Numbered from the stretch's first letter, positions 25,128 through 38,088 are shown. The stretch: DNA of 64,000 nt from Carallia brachiata (GCA_021464245.1 JADCRB010000040.1:203840-267839), one strand, 5' to 3'. Made by a program: numbers and translations. The notes: a model not told the origin generated them from the letters alone.

Positions 25128-28100
25128 ATGAAGATCACCGGAAACCCAAATTCGCCGGCAACATTTCAAGGGAACACCGCCGCGTCTTCCAAGCCCCTAA
25201 ACCCACACTCGTCGCATCCTCCTGATTCAGATCCCAAGTGTTCTTCTTCCCTCAAGCCTCGCCGCAGGGCCCGAAACCCGAGACTGACCCGTTTGAAGAA
25301 GTCCGGACCCCCCACTGGGAGGCGGAGCCGGCCCGAGACCCCGTTGTTGAAATGGAAGACTGAGGAAAAGAAAGCCAAATGCTGGCGTTGAAGAAGACGA
25401 TGTGGGGAAGCAGCCGGAGGAGAGTGCTGGCCGGAGAGCTCTCCGGAAAAGTGCGAGGACCGCGTCGGCCAGAAAGATTGCCGCCGGTTTGTGGCGGTTG
25501 CAGCTGCCGGAAACGGTGGCTACTGGATGTGAAGAGAGGAGGAGGAGGAAGCATCCACTAGGTTTTCAGGTGATCTTCTGCTCTCTATATTTTTTTTTGG
25601 GTCTGATTGAGTTTGTGTGACTGTGTTTTTGAAAGATCTGTTGGTTTTGATGATAGAGAGAAAACAAATGAGTAAATGTGTAAATAAAACATGGGGGGTT
25701 CTCCTTACATTTGCCCCAATAAGGAATCATTAAATGGGATCTGGCTATATGGGTTTGATTATTTGTTGAAAGTATGTTTTTGAATATGATTTAATTGACA
25801 TTAGTTTATTTCTATGGTTGGGATGTTGCTTAGTTTTGAAGTTTTAGTTTGAGCTTGACTCATGATTATGATGCTGATTGAAATGGTAATGTAATTATTC
25901 TGCTATTTAATTACTGTCTTAACATCAAAATGAATATCATCACCACCCTCCCTCTCCTCCCCCCTACCAAATAAAAGAAAAAAGAAAGAAAGTGTAAAGA
26001 AGAAGGTAGAATAAAGCACGAGATTCTAGTTGACCAATCAGTCAAAAAATGTGGTTTGTAGGACTTGACTGATAAAATTGGTAATCCAAGTCGCTCTCCC
26101 TCAAAGTTAGGATTTAATTTTAGAACCTTTTGCAATCTTGGCTTTGATTCCTCAAGTTGGTATTTATTTACTTGTAACCAGGGCATCCATGCTTTGCTTT
26201 GGATAGCCTTTATTTATTGGTTGTCCAATTAATTGATTTGTGGTATTTGAATCATATAGCTTCTGGGAATCAAGTTGTTTACTAAAAAGTTGGGAATTTA
26301 TTTGTCCGGAATTTTCATTGTTGGATGACTCTTTAACCATGTGGAACCTGATCAGTGGAATTTAGAAATTTTGAGTTTGTTGTGTTGTTCGTTTCTGCAG
26401 TCTGGTGCTCATCACGTGGCGGTCACATTTGTACCTGCGCAGAGTGGGAAATATGAAAAAAAGGATCTGCCAGAGAGCCCTGCTTCTGTGTCTGGCATGA
26501 AAAACAGATTCTTTTGTAAGGTTTGTTAATTCCTGAAACTCTGTAACTAAATTGCCAGTCTCAGATGACCTGTTCGATGTTGACACTAGCAGTAAGTGGT
26601 GGTTATATCAAAGAAACTGAAGTATGACTCTTTTGGCCATCATCTTGTTCACCGGGCATGCATGCTTTGGAAAATAATTATGGATGCTCTGTCCCTGTGG
26701 CATATTTTTCTTTTGGATGATTGTTTTGTTGTAATCATTTATTTATCTTCTTTATATACAAAGTTGCTTATTATGTTATGCACGAGCATCCGTATCCGAT
26801 ATGATGGCCAGATTTGAGGTTAATTTCATGTCTAGTTCAGCATTTACAGTGTGGAAGGTTTCAAAGTTATGCTAAATCTCCACATGCATGCTGCAAGAAG
26901 ATGGAAAACAGTAGTCAGTTAAAGTAAAAATTTTTGTTACGGTATCCTGCAGTTTAGATGTTATTTGAATCTTTTTTTTTTTTAATTTGTTTTTTGACCA
27001 AGAGCTTTGATGTTCCTGAAACTTAAACTGCAGTTAATTTATTTCCGTTATATTAGGAAAAAAATGTCATGTAAATTCTATTGCATAGACGAAAGTAGCT
27101 GTTTTGGCCATGTTAGGCACACTGAAATTGAGCTGCTGATATATCCAAATAATCTGTCGGGAAATTTACATTCAAGATCTTATATTTTGCACCCTAAAAT
27201 GATTCACACCTGTATGGTAGTCCATAAGAGTTGCAGAACCTGTTTCATAATAAAAACATGAGTTTCATACTCATGATATGCAACATGAGTTTTTGGTTCT
27301 GATACTCTGATATGCAACATGAGTTTCATACTTGAAGCATAAATTTTTTAGTAGCTCTAAAACTTGATGCAGATGCTTTGAAAATGTATTGACATATCTG
27401 TTAATTCCACACAGTTCAATCCCATGATAGACTGCTCACTTGCATTTCCTGTCTCTTTCCCCCCCTCTCCCACCCCTCCCTGGCACCTTGTTTCTCCTAC
27501 TTACAAGTATTAGACATATTGCTAATTATAGGCCGTTGCCTATGTCAGATGGAGCCTTCATTTCAGTTTTCCAATCCTGCAATGGAGGGTGCAACCAAGT
27601 GGGATCCCATCTGCTTGGGAACATCAGATGAGGCATGTCAGATTTACAGCCGCATGAAGAGTCTCAATCAACAAGTGAGTGCTATATCTGTGGTCCCTGC
27701 ACTTGAAGCTGAACTAGATCAGGCTCGAGCACGCATCCAAGAGCTTGAGACTCAACGCAGTTCCCTAAAAAAGAAATTGGAGCATTTCTTGAATAAAGTC
27801 AGTGAGGAAAAGGCTGCCTGGAGGAGCAGAGAGCATGAGAAAATCCGAGCATTTATTGATGATGTTAAAACTGAGTTGAACCGCGAAAAGAAAAATCGTC
27901 AAAGATTGGAGATAATGAACTCCAAATTGATTAATGAGTTGGCTGATGCAAAAGTATTAGCCAAGAGATACATGCAGGATTATGAAAAGGAAAGGAAGGC
28001 AAGAGAATTGATTGAGGAAGTATGTGATGAGCTTGCTAAGGAAATTGGAGAAGACAAGGCTGAGGTTGAAGCCTTAAAAAGGGATTCAATGAAACTTCGA

Positions 28101-29116
28101 GAGGAATTGGATGAGGAAAGGAGAATGTTGCAGATGGCTGAGGTCTGGCGTGAAGAACGTGTTCAAATGAAGTTGGTTGATGCAAAGGTGGCACTTGAAG
28201 AGAAGTATTCTCAGATGAGCAAGCTTATTGCTGATTTAGAATCTTTTCTAAGGTCAAGAAGTGCTGATTCTGAATTGAAGGAAATGAAACAAGCAGAACT
28301 GCTGTGCAGGCTACTGCCTCGTTGAATATGCAGGACATGAAGGAATTCACGTATGAGCCCCCGAACTCAGATGATATATTCTCTATTCTTGAAGACGTTA
28401 ATCGCAGCGAGCCCAATGAAAGGGAGATCGAACACTGTGTAGCCTGCAGTCCTGCAAGCCATGCCTCAAAGATTCACACTGTGAGTCCTGAAGGCAATCT
28501 CTTTGACAAGAATGGTTACAGAAATTTCCATGCATTTGTTGACCAGAACGGTGATATAGAGGAAGATGAGAGTGGCTGGGAAACTGTGAGCCATCTTGAT
28601 GATCAGGGCTCAAGTTACTCGCCAGATGGGAGTGCTCCCTCCGTTAATAAGAATCACCGGGACAGTAACGTCTCAGAGAGTGGAACAGAATGGGAAGAAA
28701 ATGGTTGTAACGGGATCCCCGCTACTGAAATCAGGGAACTCTGCAATGTGCCAACAAAGCATACCAAGAAGGTCTCGTCCATTGCGAGGCTCTGGAGATC
28801 ATGCCCAAATAACGGGGATAACTACAAGGTCATCTCGGTGGATGAAATAAACAACAGGCTTTCAAATGGAAGGAAATCTAATGGGGGAATTTTATCACCA
28901 GATGAGGGGCTAGGCAAAGGTGGACTCAGCCCCCCGGTGTTGGTGGAACAGTGGAGTTCGCCGGACTCTGGAAATCCCCACATAACTCGAGGAATGAAGG
29001 GGTGCATCGAGTGGCCCCGGGGAGCACAGAAGCACAGTTTGAAGGCAAAGCTCTTGGAGGCAAGGATGGAAAGTCAGAAAGTCCAATTGCGTCATGTACT
29101 TAAACAGAAGTTCTAG
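25128..29116 (+). CDS. Long coiled-coil protein, plant USO1-like family, about 709 aa, three exons, two frameshifts
   Basis: Exons: 25128-25569, 26401-26520 and 27549-29116, all with GT-AG borders. The start MKITGN is the first good ATG after the CT/CA-rich leader. Exon 1 encodes a basic, Pro-rich region and then the family hallmark ARKIAAGLWRLQLPE. Exon 2 encodes SGAHHVAV...KNRFFCK. Exon 3 begins MEPSFQFSNPAMEGATKWDP and then a coiled coil of about 220 residues (roughly 220-445) rich in EL/EE heptads. The acidic tail has DESGWETVSHLDD and ends VLKQKF. This matches the Arabidopsis At1g50660/At3g20350 'intracellular protein transport protein USO1-like' group, whose function is not established; the name reflects coiled-coil similarity. 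Two single-base frame breaks occur: one extra base within 25351-25388 (A-rich run) and one missing near 28299-28308. With both corrected the length is about 709 aa, normal for the family. Confidence 0.85.
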
Positions 29117-29381
29117 ATCTAGTGATTCATTGATGTTACTGATAATGCTAGATCAAAATAATCAGTCATTCCTGACCTTGCAATGCAATGAGCCCTTCTT
29201 TCTGCTGTTGTAAATGCTAGGGATAAGATGCACCACCATTCCCTTGTTTTATTATTTTGCAAAATCACTTTTAATTGATTTTTTTTCTTCTTTTTTTAAC
29301 AAAACAAAATAGCCTCATTTTCCCAGATTAGCATCTATGAACCCTTCAACCATGATGGTGGTCGTGCAAACCTGGCTACGG

Positions 29382-29892
29382 TATTGTAGCTGGGATATGC
29401 ATTGTTCTAGTTTTAAACATGTATATATTTTTATATTTGAGTTTTCAATTTTTTTGAAATTTTATCTGAGTTTTAAATTTTTTAATTTTTTATTAAATTA
29501 GTTTATTTGTTAATAGAAAGTGATTAATTTATTAAAAAAATTATTTTAATTCTACAAAAATTATTTTTAAAAAAATTAAATACACTAATTGAAAATTTTT
29601 TTTGATTAAAAATATGTACATTATATGTTTAATTCGCCTATTTGATTAAAGTAATATTTAATGTGCATATTTGTTGATAAAAAAATATTTAATTTATGTA
29701 TTGGATCTTTTTTAATAATTTTGATTAAATTAAATTCATTTATTAATGAATTAATTATTTTTTTGTAAATAAAAAAATTAATTTAATAAGAAATTAAAAG
29801 GTTCAGTAGTCAATAAAATGTTTAAAAAGTTTAAAATTTATATAAAAAAGTGTAAAGATTTAAATAAAAAAATTGCATATCCTTATTGTAGC
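29382..29892. mobile_element. MULE-type MITE, copy 2 (9-bp TSD)
   Basis: The 9-bp duplication TATTGTAGC (29382-29390, 29884-29892) flanks a 493-bp element related along its whole length to the one at 19637-20139. The left end TGGGATATGCATT and right end (reverse-complemented) AGGATATGCAATT form the inverted repeat. Shared internal motifs include TTGTTGATaAAAAAATATTTAA and TTAATTCG. It lies about 275 bp past the stop of the coiled-coil gene, so it may touch that gene's 3' UTR. Confidence 0.8.
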
Positions 29893-30470
29893 TGGCATTT
29901 GCACCAATAATATGCTTGATACAGTACTTGGCATGTTTTTGATTCTAGAATCAATGCTAGTCTTTTTGTTACATGGGTTGCAAATGAATAAAGACTTCCA
30001 AATGCTGATGTTATTTGATATATGATCATTTTATGCCCTTGTTTTTTTTTTTTTTAAAAAAAACTCCTATTTAATTTTCAAATCAAAGTGTATTTATTGT
30101 AGAAAAAAATATATCATTAATAGATCGGACAAGATATTTTGAAAAATGCTTATAATAATTTTTATGGAAAATAATAGATGGGATGGGGTAAGACGTGGAA
30201 ATAATACAGTTAATCTTTGTATATATTGCTCATATATTTGTTACATATTGAATTTAAATGTAAGTTTTATAAAATTTTATAGTTTTTTTATTTTGTGCGG
30301 ATGATGTTACAACAAACATATATATAATATAATTTAATGAATTTCCTCATCCAATTATTATAACCTTATTTTTTTTATGCATATGTTATTAGTCTAAAAG
30401 TCTTGCAGTCTATGCATTAACTCCTTTATGCGTATTGATAAGCATTTACTTTTTAAAATACTTAATTTTG
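29893..30470. other. AT-rich intergenic DNA, nothing recognised
   Basis: No frame, repeat edge or RNA gene recognised. Confidence 0.5.
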
Positions 30471-30473
30471 GTT

Positions 30474-31072
30474 CTAGCCTCTATCGTGCACCATAGCTCC
30501 GGCTAACGTCCGATGAGAGAGTGTCTGAGTTTGTGCTCTCATCGTGGAGCTTCGTCGGCCCAATTTTGTGGCCGTTTGTTTGGTTTTCCTTCGTTTTGGT
30601 TGCGATGCCTCTGTGGTGGTGTTTCTCAGCCGGTCTCTTAGCATTTGGGGGGTATTTTGTTTCGATGCTTCCACTGCTGGGTCTTCTGGCGGTGGTGCTC
30701 CTGCCCCTCCCTTCTCAGCTCGCTTCGGCGGTATGAAGGTGGCTACTCTTTTCGTTTTGTAGGTGGGGTCTTGTACAGATCATATGGAGTGGGCTACTTT
30801 TGGGCTCCGGGTGGCAACGACTATCAAGGGTCTCTATGCTTTTAGGGTTTCTATGCTCCGTGGCCTTTAGGCCTCTACAGGTTGGGCTTGTTTCCTAAGC
30901 CTGCTTCTACTACTGCTATTGTCTTGGTCTGTGCCCACCCTCTTGGGCTTTTGAGCTGCTTATTGTATGTTTAGAGTTCTGGTATTTAGTGTTAGTTTTG
31001 GGCCCTTCCTCTACATTATTCATATTTAATTAATGAAATACTGTTTTCCTGTTGGTTAAAAAAAAAAAAGGT
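30474..31072 (+). mobile_element. Retroposon 3' end (LINE/SINE-like) with poly-A
   Basis: A GC-rich island of about 600 bp in AT-rich surroundings ends with TTAATGAAATACTG...GGTT and a 12-base A-run (about 31060-31071). The end sequence matches the usual plant LINE 3' terminus. Overlapping frames exist in all three phases but none has a domain. No exact target duplication could be found, so the 5' limit is approximate. Confidence 0.5.
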
Positions 31073-31317
31073 TTAATTCTCTTTCCGAACATCTATTGCA
31101 AAAGAGCATGCATACATGTGCCGAATGTAGGATGCCGGTCGTCTCCCGGGCTGATGTGGATTTGCAGGCCCACAAATTAAAAAGAATAAATTAATGGTTA
31201 GCTACAAAGGTTTGTAAAGGGCACAAAGGACATTTCACGCAGTTTTTTTGTTTAGGTGTGGAAAGGAAGAGGTGGAGGCGGCAGATTGTTAGCGCACAAC
31301 AAAAGCCTAAAAAAAAA

Positions 31318-33533
31318 ATGGAAAGAAACAATCAAAAAGAAGAAAGAACACGGAGGAATGCACTAATAGAAAGATTGAATGAAGAAGAGCAAGGTACTAA
31401 TCTTCCAACTCCCAAATCCCTTCTTCTTTATTCAATTTTTTGTCAATTTACTCATTTTATCTCCTTCCAAATTTCTTCTTCCTCATATATCTTTTTTGGG
31501 TTTAGATTTTCTTTCAAATTTTGACAAATCCAACTTCAAAGCTAATTTTTTGTCAATTTGATTTTTTATTTTTTCTTAACTTTTTTACAGTGATAATTGT
31601 TGTTCATTATTTTCTTCCTTTTGTTTTTTGAATATATTGATTTTAAAATTCTAAATTTTTTCCAGTCACATACCTACCCACCCACTGGCTATAGTTATAT
31701 GGAAAAATTAATTTATCGTAATTATCTATCTAGACTTGCTCCCAATTTGGGTTGTTCTTCATGGGTTAACAAAGTTCCTATAATGAGATAAGTTAAGGTT
31801 GAATTGATGAGTTGCAGGAACCATTCAAGCTAATTGAAGGAACCATTGATGTGAACCTTTGTATCAAGTGATGACACCTCTATAGTAATTATGTTTTACT
31901 GCTATAACAGTCCTGAATATTCTTTGTGTTATTGTGTAAGATAACAATAGGAAGATTAATTTTTAAACTGTATTTCCTTTAGTAATACTGCAAAAATATA
32001 ACTTGTCAATAATTCCTTACATTCATAGAAATTGATAGAATTTTTGTTTGATTATTTTACAAATGAACACTTGGAGCAGAAAAAGCAAACAATACTCATT
32101 TTATTTGGAGATTGTATGATAGGTTCTATAAATTGCAACAGGAAGGCAATTGATTTATGATATAAATTTAGCTTTACCTTAATCACTGTGTATTAATTAA
32201 CATGCATGCAGTATGCAGAGGTTTTTGGTTTTTGGATGCTGCTATAGTCTTTTTCTTAGAAATGAAAACAAAAATTTGTTACAAATATAATGCTTGAGAT
32301 TTAAATTAATTTCTTGACACCTAAAATTGTGGTCATTTTTCATATCTTTTTCATTTGGAATAATTGATAATTTATGCCACAGTGTTTTTTTTAGTTTATA
32401 TTTTCTTTTGTGATACCTTGCACTGTTGCTAGCCTACAAGGCAGTTCCGAGAATAATAAGCTTAAAAAAATTGGTCTATCTTACATCATAGTTTTATACT
32501 TTTTGTTTAAGCCTGATTAGTGTATGGGTTGCTTTGAAATTCTATATTGTTAAGGCCATTGACAATTTTTACAGCCTATATTTTTGTTTGGACCAGACTT
32601 TTCTTTACTTCTCTTGTGCCTAAGTCTTTCCATAGTAGTGTTATCTTAGACCAAGTGTCATAATCTTAGTGCTATCAGAGAGTTGATAGAGCCCAAGGTC
32701 TTTTATTGTAGGGCTTCTTGAAATGTTGAAATTTTTGAAATAAAATCGGGTTTTAATGATGATGTGGTAATAGGTGGGGAGGTATTTGCGAGGGAATTTA
32801 TTGAGTGCATGTAGGGTGTGCTTCGAATTTCTCGTTTAATTTTATATATTTTTTGATAATTAACATTAAAGGTTGATGCTTTCAGGTTTTTTTTGTTAAT
32901 TTTTTTGTAGGTTCTGGAAAAATTGAATGCAATAAAAAAGAATTTGATGATTTTATAAAAATTTGTATAGTGAACTGGAAGTGGTGGTGGGGTGGCGTTT
33001 GGTTGCCGGGAAAATTATTAACATTTATGATGTACTTGAGACGTTGGCTATACAATTTAGTTTGAAAGGCATGGATTTTTGTTTGAAATTTTGTGAAATT
33101 TGAACTGTTTCAGGTACAATTTCACCCAGCAACAGATAATCCCAGTAATGACACCTTCATAAGGGTGCCTTCGCATGCTTTTGTGAAGGTGGATGTTGCT
33201 CTCGTATTCAGAGGTGAAGATATATTTGTTGGACTGAGAAAAGGTCAATCACTATTTCCTTTAGCTATAGAATGCTTTCATTTTACATTTCAGTCAGCAA
33301 TTGTGGGGACTTTGCCTATTTCAGACCTAATTATTGTGTGTGTGCTGTACTCAGTTGCTTTTATATGCCTTTGAGTTTACTTTGACAGCTTAATAATTAT
33401 TGTGATATTACTGAATATGACTACTTTTTTTCCTTTTCCAGACCCATCTTGCTAAGTTCAGAATGGTGTATGTAATTGACTGGCTTTGCAATCCAGCAAA
33501 TGACTATCTCGATGCCACCAGAAAATTGGCAGG
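31318..33533 (+). CDS. Candidate multi-exon gene of unknown function (uncertain)
   Basis: Four segments look like exons. 31318-31393 starts MERNNQKEERTRRNALIERL and is followed by a GT donor. 31819-31868 encodes EPFKLIEGTIDVNLCI after TTGCAG. 33113-33239 encodes VQFHPATDNPSNDTFIRVPS through FRGEDIFVGLRK after TTTCAG. 33442-33531 encodes THLAKFRMVYVIDWLCNPAN after TTCCAG and is followed by GT. The splice sites are good and the residues look protein-like, but phases are not all verified, I recognise no family, and the 3' end is not found. It might be a degraded gene or a captured gene fragment in a transposon. No TATA box is obvious. Confidence 0.28.
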
Positions 33534-33559
33534 TCTGAAGCAGCAATTTGACCGGCAGC

Positions 33560-34300
33560 CTTTATTTTTATGGTTGATACAAAACATAGATAGTATGTGA
33601 TCTATAGGACAATATAACCTGAAAGAATTTTTTGGGAGCATTACCTTCATAATTTTGGGAAATTAGTTTTAAAAGTTAGTTGATTCTGAGAAAGATGTAG
33701 AGGCAAGAGTGTGATAATTTGTACTGATCATAATTTTTTGTGGATGTATGACTTGCACCAAGGCCGGCCACTAATTACAGTTAGTTCAACAACAATTTTG
33801 TGTAAATTTGTGCAATTTAATGTCATAATACAAAATTCCTTTGGTACTTACATCAAACAAACTTTCCATAAAGGACAATTAACATGTGTACATATATCAG
33901 ATGAAGGCCATGTACAGGTGAACATAGCCATGCAACGGCTTCATTGAAACCCATAGAGGAAAATTATAACAAAAAATATTAGTGTCCAAGGTGTTTTTGT
34001 TCCGAGTAGTTTCCGATTGAAATTACGATTGATGTTTTTGAAACGAAAACTGATATGTTTGCAATTTTTTCAAAAATTATTAGTCTTATTTCAAAAATGT
34101 CAATCGTAATTTTAACCGAGACACCGTTAAGAACAAAAAACTCAGAATATGTATGGTAGCTCAAATTATAATATGTAATTTTATTTTTAAAAATCATTAA
34201 TAGTAATGATTGAAACATCAATGATCATTGCGTTCAATTAGATCAAATGTAATTGAAGAAAGTAGTTGTCAATCGTCAATAGTCAAGAGTTATTAGGTTT
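33560..34300. other. Non-coding DNA before the satellite block
   Basis: No recognised gene. A plus-strand frame at 33711-33947 has no domain. Motifs loosely like the satellite unit begin near 34290. Confidence 0.4.
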
Positions 34301-34319
34301 CAAGCATATAAATTGGTTA

Positions 34320-35290
34320 TAATGTTTTCCACATGAACTAAAACATGGTTGACAACTAATATGAAGGGTACTATTGTGTTGACCAATATTGAAATTTTTC
34401 CCATAAGCTAAACGTTATGTTTCAATGTAAGATTGATAAGTTTTGAAACTGTTTGGATAACTTTGCAACTACTATAAGGACTCACTTTTTATGTTTAGTA
34501 CACTTTTGTTGTCATGTATAATTGGTTATAAGACTGATATTTTTGAAACTGCTAAAAATACTTTTACAACTACAATAAGGTCAATCATGATGTTATCACT
34601 TTTTGTGTAAAGTATTGTAAGATATAATTGATTATATCACTGATAATTTTGAAACTAATAAGAATATTTTTTTCAACTAATTTGACAGAAATCGTGATGT
34701 TCTCACTTTTTTGCATTCAGCGTACTATATTGTTACATGTAATTGATTATAAGACTGATAATTTTGATACTGATAAAAATACTTTTGCAACTACTATGAG
34801 GGAAATCATGATGTTTTTATTTTTTATGTAAAGTATTGTCACATATAATTAATTATATGACTGATAATTTTGAAACTAATGGGAGTACTTTTGCAATTAA
34901 TTTGAGGGAAATCGTGATGTTCTCAACTTTTTGTATTCAGTACACTATATTGTCACATATATTTGATTATAAGACTGATAATTTTGAAACTGATGATAAT
35001 ATTTTTGCAAGTACAATGACGGAAGTCAAAATGGTGTCATTTTTTGTGTTCAGCACACTGAAATGTCAGATATAATTTGTTATAAGATTGATAATTTTGC
35101 AACTAATACAATACTTTTGCTACTACTATTATGGAAATCATAATGATCTCACTTTTTATATTTAGTACACTCAATTGTTAAATATAATTGGTTGTAAAAC
35201 TAATAGTTTTGAAACTGATAAGAATATTTTTGCAACTAGTAGAATGCAGACCATGATGGTTTCACTTTTTAATCTACACAAACATCAGTG
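34320..35290. repeat. Tandem satellite, ~110-bp unit, about 8 copies, dimeric higher order
   Basis: The anchor 'GATAATTTTGAAAC' or close variants recurs at about 34433, 34531, 34638, 34751, 34860, 34972, 35084 and 35198, spacings of roughly 100-114 bp. Each unit also has CTTTTGCAACTA, GGAAATCATGATG and a TATAATTGATTATA-like segment. Units 34620-34840 and 34840-35060 match best at a period of about 222 bp (GTAAAGTATTGT in one half, TATTCAG/CATTCAG...ACTATATTGT in the other), so the repeat is arranged as dimers. Short frames inside are by-products of the repeat. Confidence 0.88.
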
Positions 35291-37187
35291 CATATGGTAA
35301 TTATAGTACACTGGACTATAATTGTCAGATTTTGCAATATAATATCGATACAAGTTTCATCTTCATCATTCATGTGTTGTCAGATATATTTGAGAATAAT
35401 TCTGATACTTTTGCACCAGACATGAATACTTTTGCAACTAATATTTGCTATCTACGCGATATTGCACAACATAGTTTAACCAATAAATTTATTAGAACAG
35501 GGTAGATAGGAGTAATAACTCAAGGACATAAATGTTCAACAACCTTCTATGTCCATAAAAGTGCTTCAACGTCTGGCTATAAATACATGCATTAGCCCCT
35601 GATGTGGCATATTGTCTTCCTACAAATCCATCTGAAAATGATTTCCATCATTTGTTTTTTTTTTTTTTTCACTTCTTCTACTACTCTATACAATGGGTTA
35701 TGCAATTCCATTGTTGGGAAAAATACAAACATGTTGTGCATGAACTTCTTGTGTCTTTTTCTGTGCTACAAAAAAATTCTTTATGTCTTGTTCGTTTTGT
35801 TTTTGACTGTCATTATATTTTTTTGTCTTTATTCTTATTGGTTTTCCTAAGTGGCGCATCTTCAAAATTTTTTTTTTTATTGTTTTCGTATAAAAGGTTA
35901 AGATAGAAGATTTAAATTTTCTTGTTTAAGCGATATCGCTATCTTATATTAGTACTTAGCATATATATATATATATTGTAATATAGATATATACATATAT
36001 AGGTGTCTATGTTGTGTCCTCATCATAATTTTTTTGACTTATTTGACGTGTAGCCGACTGCGTGTACGTACAACTTTCAATATAATATATACACAAACAA
36101 TGAGAACTCTACAAAATAAAAATATGAAATTTTCCTCAATTATTTTACGTTTTATTTATTTCTCTTGGTAGCATAAATGTGGGGCATTACATGCTGATCA
36201 TTTTATTTTCAACCAAATCTTTAGTATCCTATCTCTATGGTCTTTTATCTATTCATCAATCAAGTAGGTCACTATTTTTGTTACGTGGCAGAATCATGAG
36301 CGGCAACTTGTGTCATTGGCGGCAACTTTTGGTGTAATTTTTTCCTGCCCATTTCACCCTTCCTTGTCTTCTCTTTCTTATTTTATCTTATTTTTTGCCA
36401 TATCATTCGGGGATACCATCGGCACGCAAAGCCCGGTGCAAGGACATTTTCTCATTGCAAAAACATCATGCTGTTGTACACTCTGTTTGCAAACTTTTCC
36501 AGCACCACATGTAATCTGCAAAAGTTAAAAAGAAATGCATCTTTTTGTCTTTTACCACATTAAAATAACTTCATATTAACTAATTCATCTTCACGAGATT
36601 TAGATCTACAGAAGATGGTCCTAGGTTAACAGCTACGTTTATAAAATTTATGATTAAAGAGATTTTTAATAAGACTTGTCAAGGTCAATGACAAAAATTT
36701 CCGAGTAAAAAAGGTATTAGCATTTATACATATTACAAGAAATTCGCAGTGAGGGAAATGTATTTGAATAAGAGCATCACTACAAAATTACGAAAAAGAT
36801 TCTTTGCTCTCATACTGTAAATTCTTGTGACGCAGAATTCCATATAAAAGGAGATTTACTGATGGGGATTAGTGGAGTTCACTTAAACGGTGAAAAATCC
36901 GCTATAGTTGTAGAAATGAGAGGGACGTCATGTATAATTTATCCGACTCCAACACATGATCGTTGATCATGATTTGCATTAATGTTAGGCACATACTTCC
37001 AAAGCCATTGAGAAGTTAATTAATTAGAATAATCCGATTTCTGTCAAAAACATAAAATCAAGGGCATTCAGCGCTAAGCAGCACTTGTTGCTATGCACAA
37101 CATTATACAGATCACTAAAAGACTGGAAAAAAAAAAAATTCTAATTGCCTGATCTTTGCTGAGAGCAATTTTATCATTGGTTGAAAT
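35291..37187. other. AT-rich intergenic DNA and probable 3' UTR of the DUF1442 gene
   Basis: No gene recognised. Short frames at 35602-35906 and 36310-36528 lack domains. The last few hundred bases are likely the 3' UTR of the minus-strand gene that ends at 37188. Confidence 0.45.
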
Positions 37188-37998
37188 TTAATTAAAGAGT
37201 AGCGGTGAGGCTTTAGTCTCCTGCTGTGAAGAAGTGATCCTGTACACATGCTCCTCACCAGTGCATTTATCGACTGTAACAACCCATTTGCTTCTTCTAT
37301 TTCTATTTCTATGGCTGCTGCCTCTGGCAGGTCCCTTACAAGAAGAAGTTCCCATTTTGGTCACCAACAGCCCCTCTCCAATGGGTAAAAATTGAGTCTT
37401 GAAATCACTAGGCCATGCTCCCTTCTGAAACGCATTATAACCAACTATAACGCCTCTTCCACCTTTTGCACACTCTTGTGCTGCTACGAATACCCCTTTT
37501 GGATCATCAATATTGCAATCGACAAGAATGAAATCTGCCCCTTTGTAATCGTTTAGCAGTAAGGGCTTGGCTTCCCCCACGACGAATTCGACACAATCTG
37601 CATAAGGTCCCAGAGCATGTTTTGGGGTGTAGCTTTTGGATGTTGTAGGTAAAATGCACACCACTTGACCACCCGTTTGAAGTGCAGCAGCCACTAGTGG
37701 TAGTACAGTAGAGACAGCAGCTCCAGCAGGGCCAGCGGATGCTACAAACCATCAGCTGTGCGTTGTTGCCTGCAGCAAGGGCAGATATGAACTCTGCTAC
37801 ATCTGGCTCCTTCCCTGTCTTTCCCTATAAAATGAAGCACCCAAATCAGGGACAAAGAAATAGATCAGTTTTTTTTTTTAATGGGAACCACATTTTTCTG
37901 GAAGTAAAACCTGATGGAGGTCCTATTGGTTTGATGCTTACCATTTTCAAAGCTTGGAGAAAAGCTTTGATGGCATTCTCAGCCGACCAATAAGCCAT
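37188..37998 (-). CDS. DUF1442 family protein (SAM-methyltransferase-like fold), about 230 aa, one frameshift
   Basis: Exon 1 (37998-37942) encodes MAYWSAENAIKAFLQALKM and ends at a GTAAGC donor. Exon 2 (37824-37188) starts after TTTTATAG with GKTGKEPDVAEFISALAAGN. The frame breaks at an A-run (37746-37748, TTT in the coding strand): dropping one T joins AQLMV to VASAGPAGAAVSTVLPLV. It continues AAALQTGGQVVCILPTTSK, the acidic GADFILVDCNIDD segment, VIVGYNAFQKGAW, and a basic Arg/Asn/Ser-rich tail. The architecture matches plant DUF1442 proteins (At1g62840, At5g62280), annotated as methyltransferase-like; no substrate is known and no full SAM motif is obvious. Length is as expected for the family. 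A TATATATA motif lies about 80 bp upstream of the ATG. Confidence 0.85.
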
Positions 37999-38074
37999 TT
38001 TTCGTTTTATATTTTGATTCAGAGTTGTTATGATAATCAATCGGATAGGCATTAGCTGTATATGTACACATACA

Positions 38075-38088
38075 TATATATACACTTG
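38075..38088 (-). promoter_or_regulatory. Possible TATA box of the DUF1442 gene
   Basis: A TATATATATG run on the minus strand about 80-90 bp upstream of the ATG at 37998. It is in an AT-rich stretch, so chance occurrence is possible. Confidence 0.35.

Noticed and set aside
30474..30845. Several overlapping 60-70-residue frames on both strands
   Set aside because: Three overlapping phases are open because the retroposon segment is GC-rich; none has a domain.
34628..35075. Repeated similar peptides in plus-strand frames
   Set aside because: They are translations of satellite monomers.
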